DNA of 49,485 nucleotides from Stenotrophomonas maltophilia (GTDB lineage Bacteria > Pseudomonadota > Gammaproteobacteria > Xanthomonadales > Xanthomonadaceae): NCBI RefSeq assembly GCF_013464915.1, contig NZ_RAVT01000002.1, positions 91,557 through 141,041 on the forward strand, written 5' to 3'. Below the pieces are notes generated by a model. The model was not told the DNA's origin. It made no database searches and saw nothing but the letters and a program-made list of their open reading frames with translations. Both the position numbers and the translations under genes were made by a program. Of this stretch, positions 49,199-49,485 are shown one piece after another (within the stretch, counting starts at the first letter, position 1; each line of letters begins with the position of its first letter).

Positions 49199-49485
49199 TT
49201 ACAGCACCAGGATGGGGACCATCCGGCGCAGGTTGAAGGGAATATCGGTCAGCACGTGATCACCGTGCTGCAGCCAGCAGTGCGCAGCGAACGGCTGTGT
49301 CCTGACTGCGAACACCCAGGCAGGGACGATCCCGTACTTCGACAGGAACTCCCTCATCGCCAGGCAGTAGAGAAAGCACTCATCGGTCTTCCTGAAGGCG
49401 ACGGGCCGGAGCCAATCGAACACCCGGACCAGGAAGGCCAGCTCCTGGAGGCTTGCCGCCGTGCCCGGGGAGATGTCGGCCCGCC
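49199..49485 (-). CDS. Lasso peptide B2-type leader peptidase, C-terminal part, cut by the window edge
   Basis: The reading frame is open from the TAA at 49199-49201 to the right edge, giving 95 visible residues. The transglutaminase-like catalytic pattern is visible: Cys in DECFLYCLAMREFLSKYGI (equivalent to CLPRSLALR in B2 proteins), His in FAAHCWL and Asp in LTDIPF. B2 proteins remove the leader peptide from lasso precursors. The gene precedes the cyclase by 13 bp, the usual B-C order. An internal GTG at 49423 is probably not the start. The precursor and any B1 recognition protein would lie to the right. Confidence 0.82.
   Translation of the reverse strand, partial: RADISPGTAASLQELAFLVRVFDWLRPVAFRKTDECFLYCLAMREFLSKYGIVPAWVFAVRTQPFAAHCWLQHGDHVLTDIPFNLRRMVPILVL

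Noticed and set aside
1-49485. CRISPR arrays, tRNA or rRNA genes, insertion sequences
   Set aside because: None seen: no regular direct repeats with spacers, no cloverleaf or rRNA signature, no transposase motif.

Overview
The window looks like chromosomal DNA of a Xanthomonadaceae bacterium, most likely a member of the Stenotrophomonas maltophilia complex. The basis is high GC, many TonB-dependent receptors, a fruR/fruB-fruK-fruA/OprB-type porin locus, and short GTAG-headed stem-loops of the SMAG repeat type at 804-828 and 5578-5602. There are no rRNA genes, tRNA genes, insertion sequences or CRISPR arrays that I can recognise. About 45 genes are supported.

1-9.2 kb is a detoxification and redox island built around an ECF41/SigJ-type sigma factor. 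It holds an NmrA-like SDR, an Ohr/OsmC peroxidase, a LysR regulator, an AhpD-like carboxymuconolactone decarboxylase, a secreted cupin, SigJ, a metallo-beta-lactamase-fold hydrolase, a TetR/DUF1348 pair and an exported alpha/beta hydrolase. Two promoters of the form TGTCACA-N16-CGTC were found. One precedes sigJ and one precedes a small protein that is only a sigma region 4, paralogous to SigJ and translationally coupled to the LysR gene. In both cases the start ATG falls at about the predicted +1, so both messages may be leaderless.

9.2-12.4 kb is a metal-responsive module: a short CDF-type cation transporter, a divergent CadR/PbrR-like MerR regulator and a TonB receptor. MerR-type operators with 19-bp promoter spacers sit in front of both the transporter and the receptor. 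12.4-21.6 kb holds a UvrA2-like ATPase and an iron-uptake operon (fecI-fecR-TonB receptor-PepSY/DUF3649 fusion) below a Fur-like box. 21.7-29.4 kb is the fructose PTS: FruR, the EIIA-HPr-EI fusion FruB, FruK, the EIIBC FruA and a carbohydrate porin, with FruR-type operators between fruR and fruB. 29.4-31.2 kb holds a small exported protein, a BLUF photoreceptor and two tandem zinc-ribbon paralogues. 31.2-35.8 kb is a methionine island: a MetR-like regulator with an MTHFR-like protein, divergent from an FMN reductase, MesX (DUF1852) and MesD (core-MetE methionine synthase). 35.9-37.5 kb has a Sel1-repeat protein and a poorly understood stretch with an orphan Fur-like box.

37.5-49.5 kb is the most interesting part. 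It carries a lasso-peptide-type cyclase (asparagine-synthase family) and the C-terminal part of a B2-type leader peptidase, which runs off the right edge. Beside these are an ABC exporter coupled to a lipoprotein-like serine hydrolase and a trypsin-like protease, and a divergent operon of a TonB receptor, two ABC-2 permeases and an ABC ATPase. The divergent promoter region carries a close match to a Zur box (TGCTATG-A-TATAACA). I infer a zinc-starvation-controlled RiPP production/uptake system. The precursor peptide is not in the window and would be expected just beyond the right edge.
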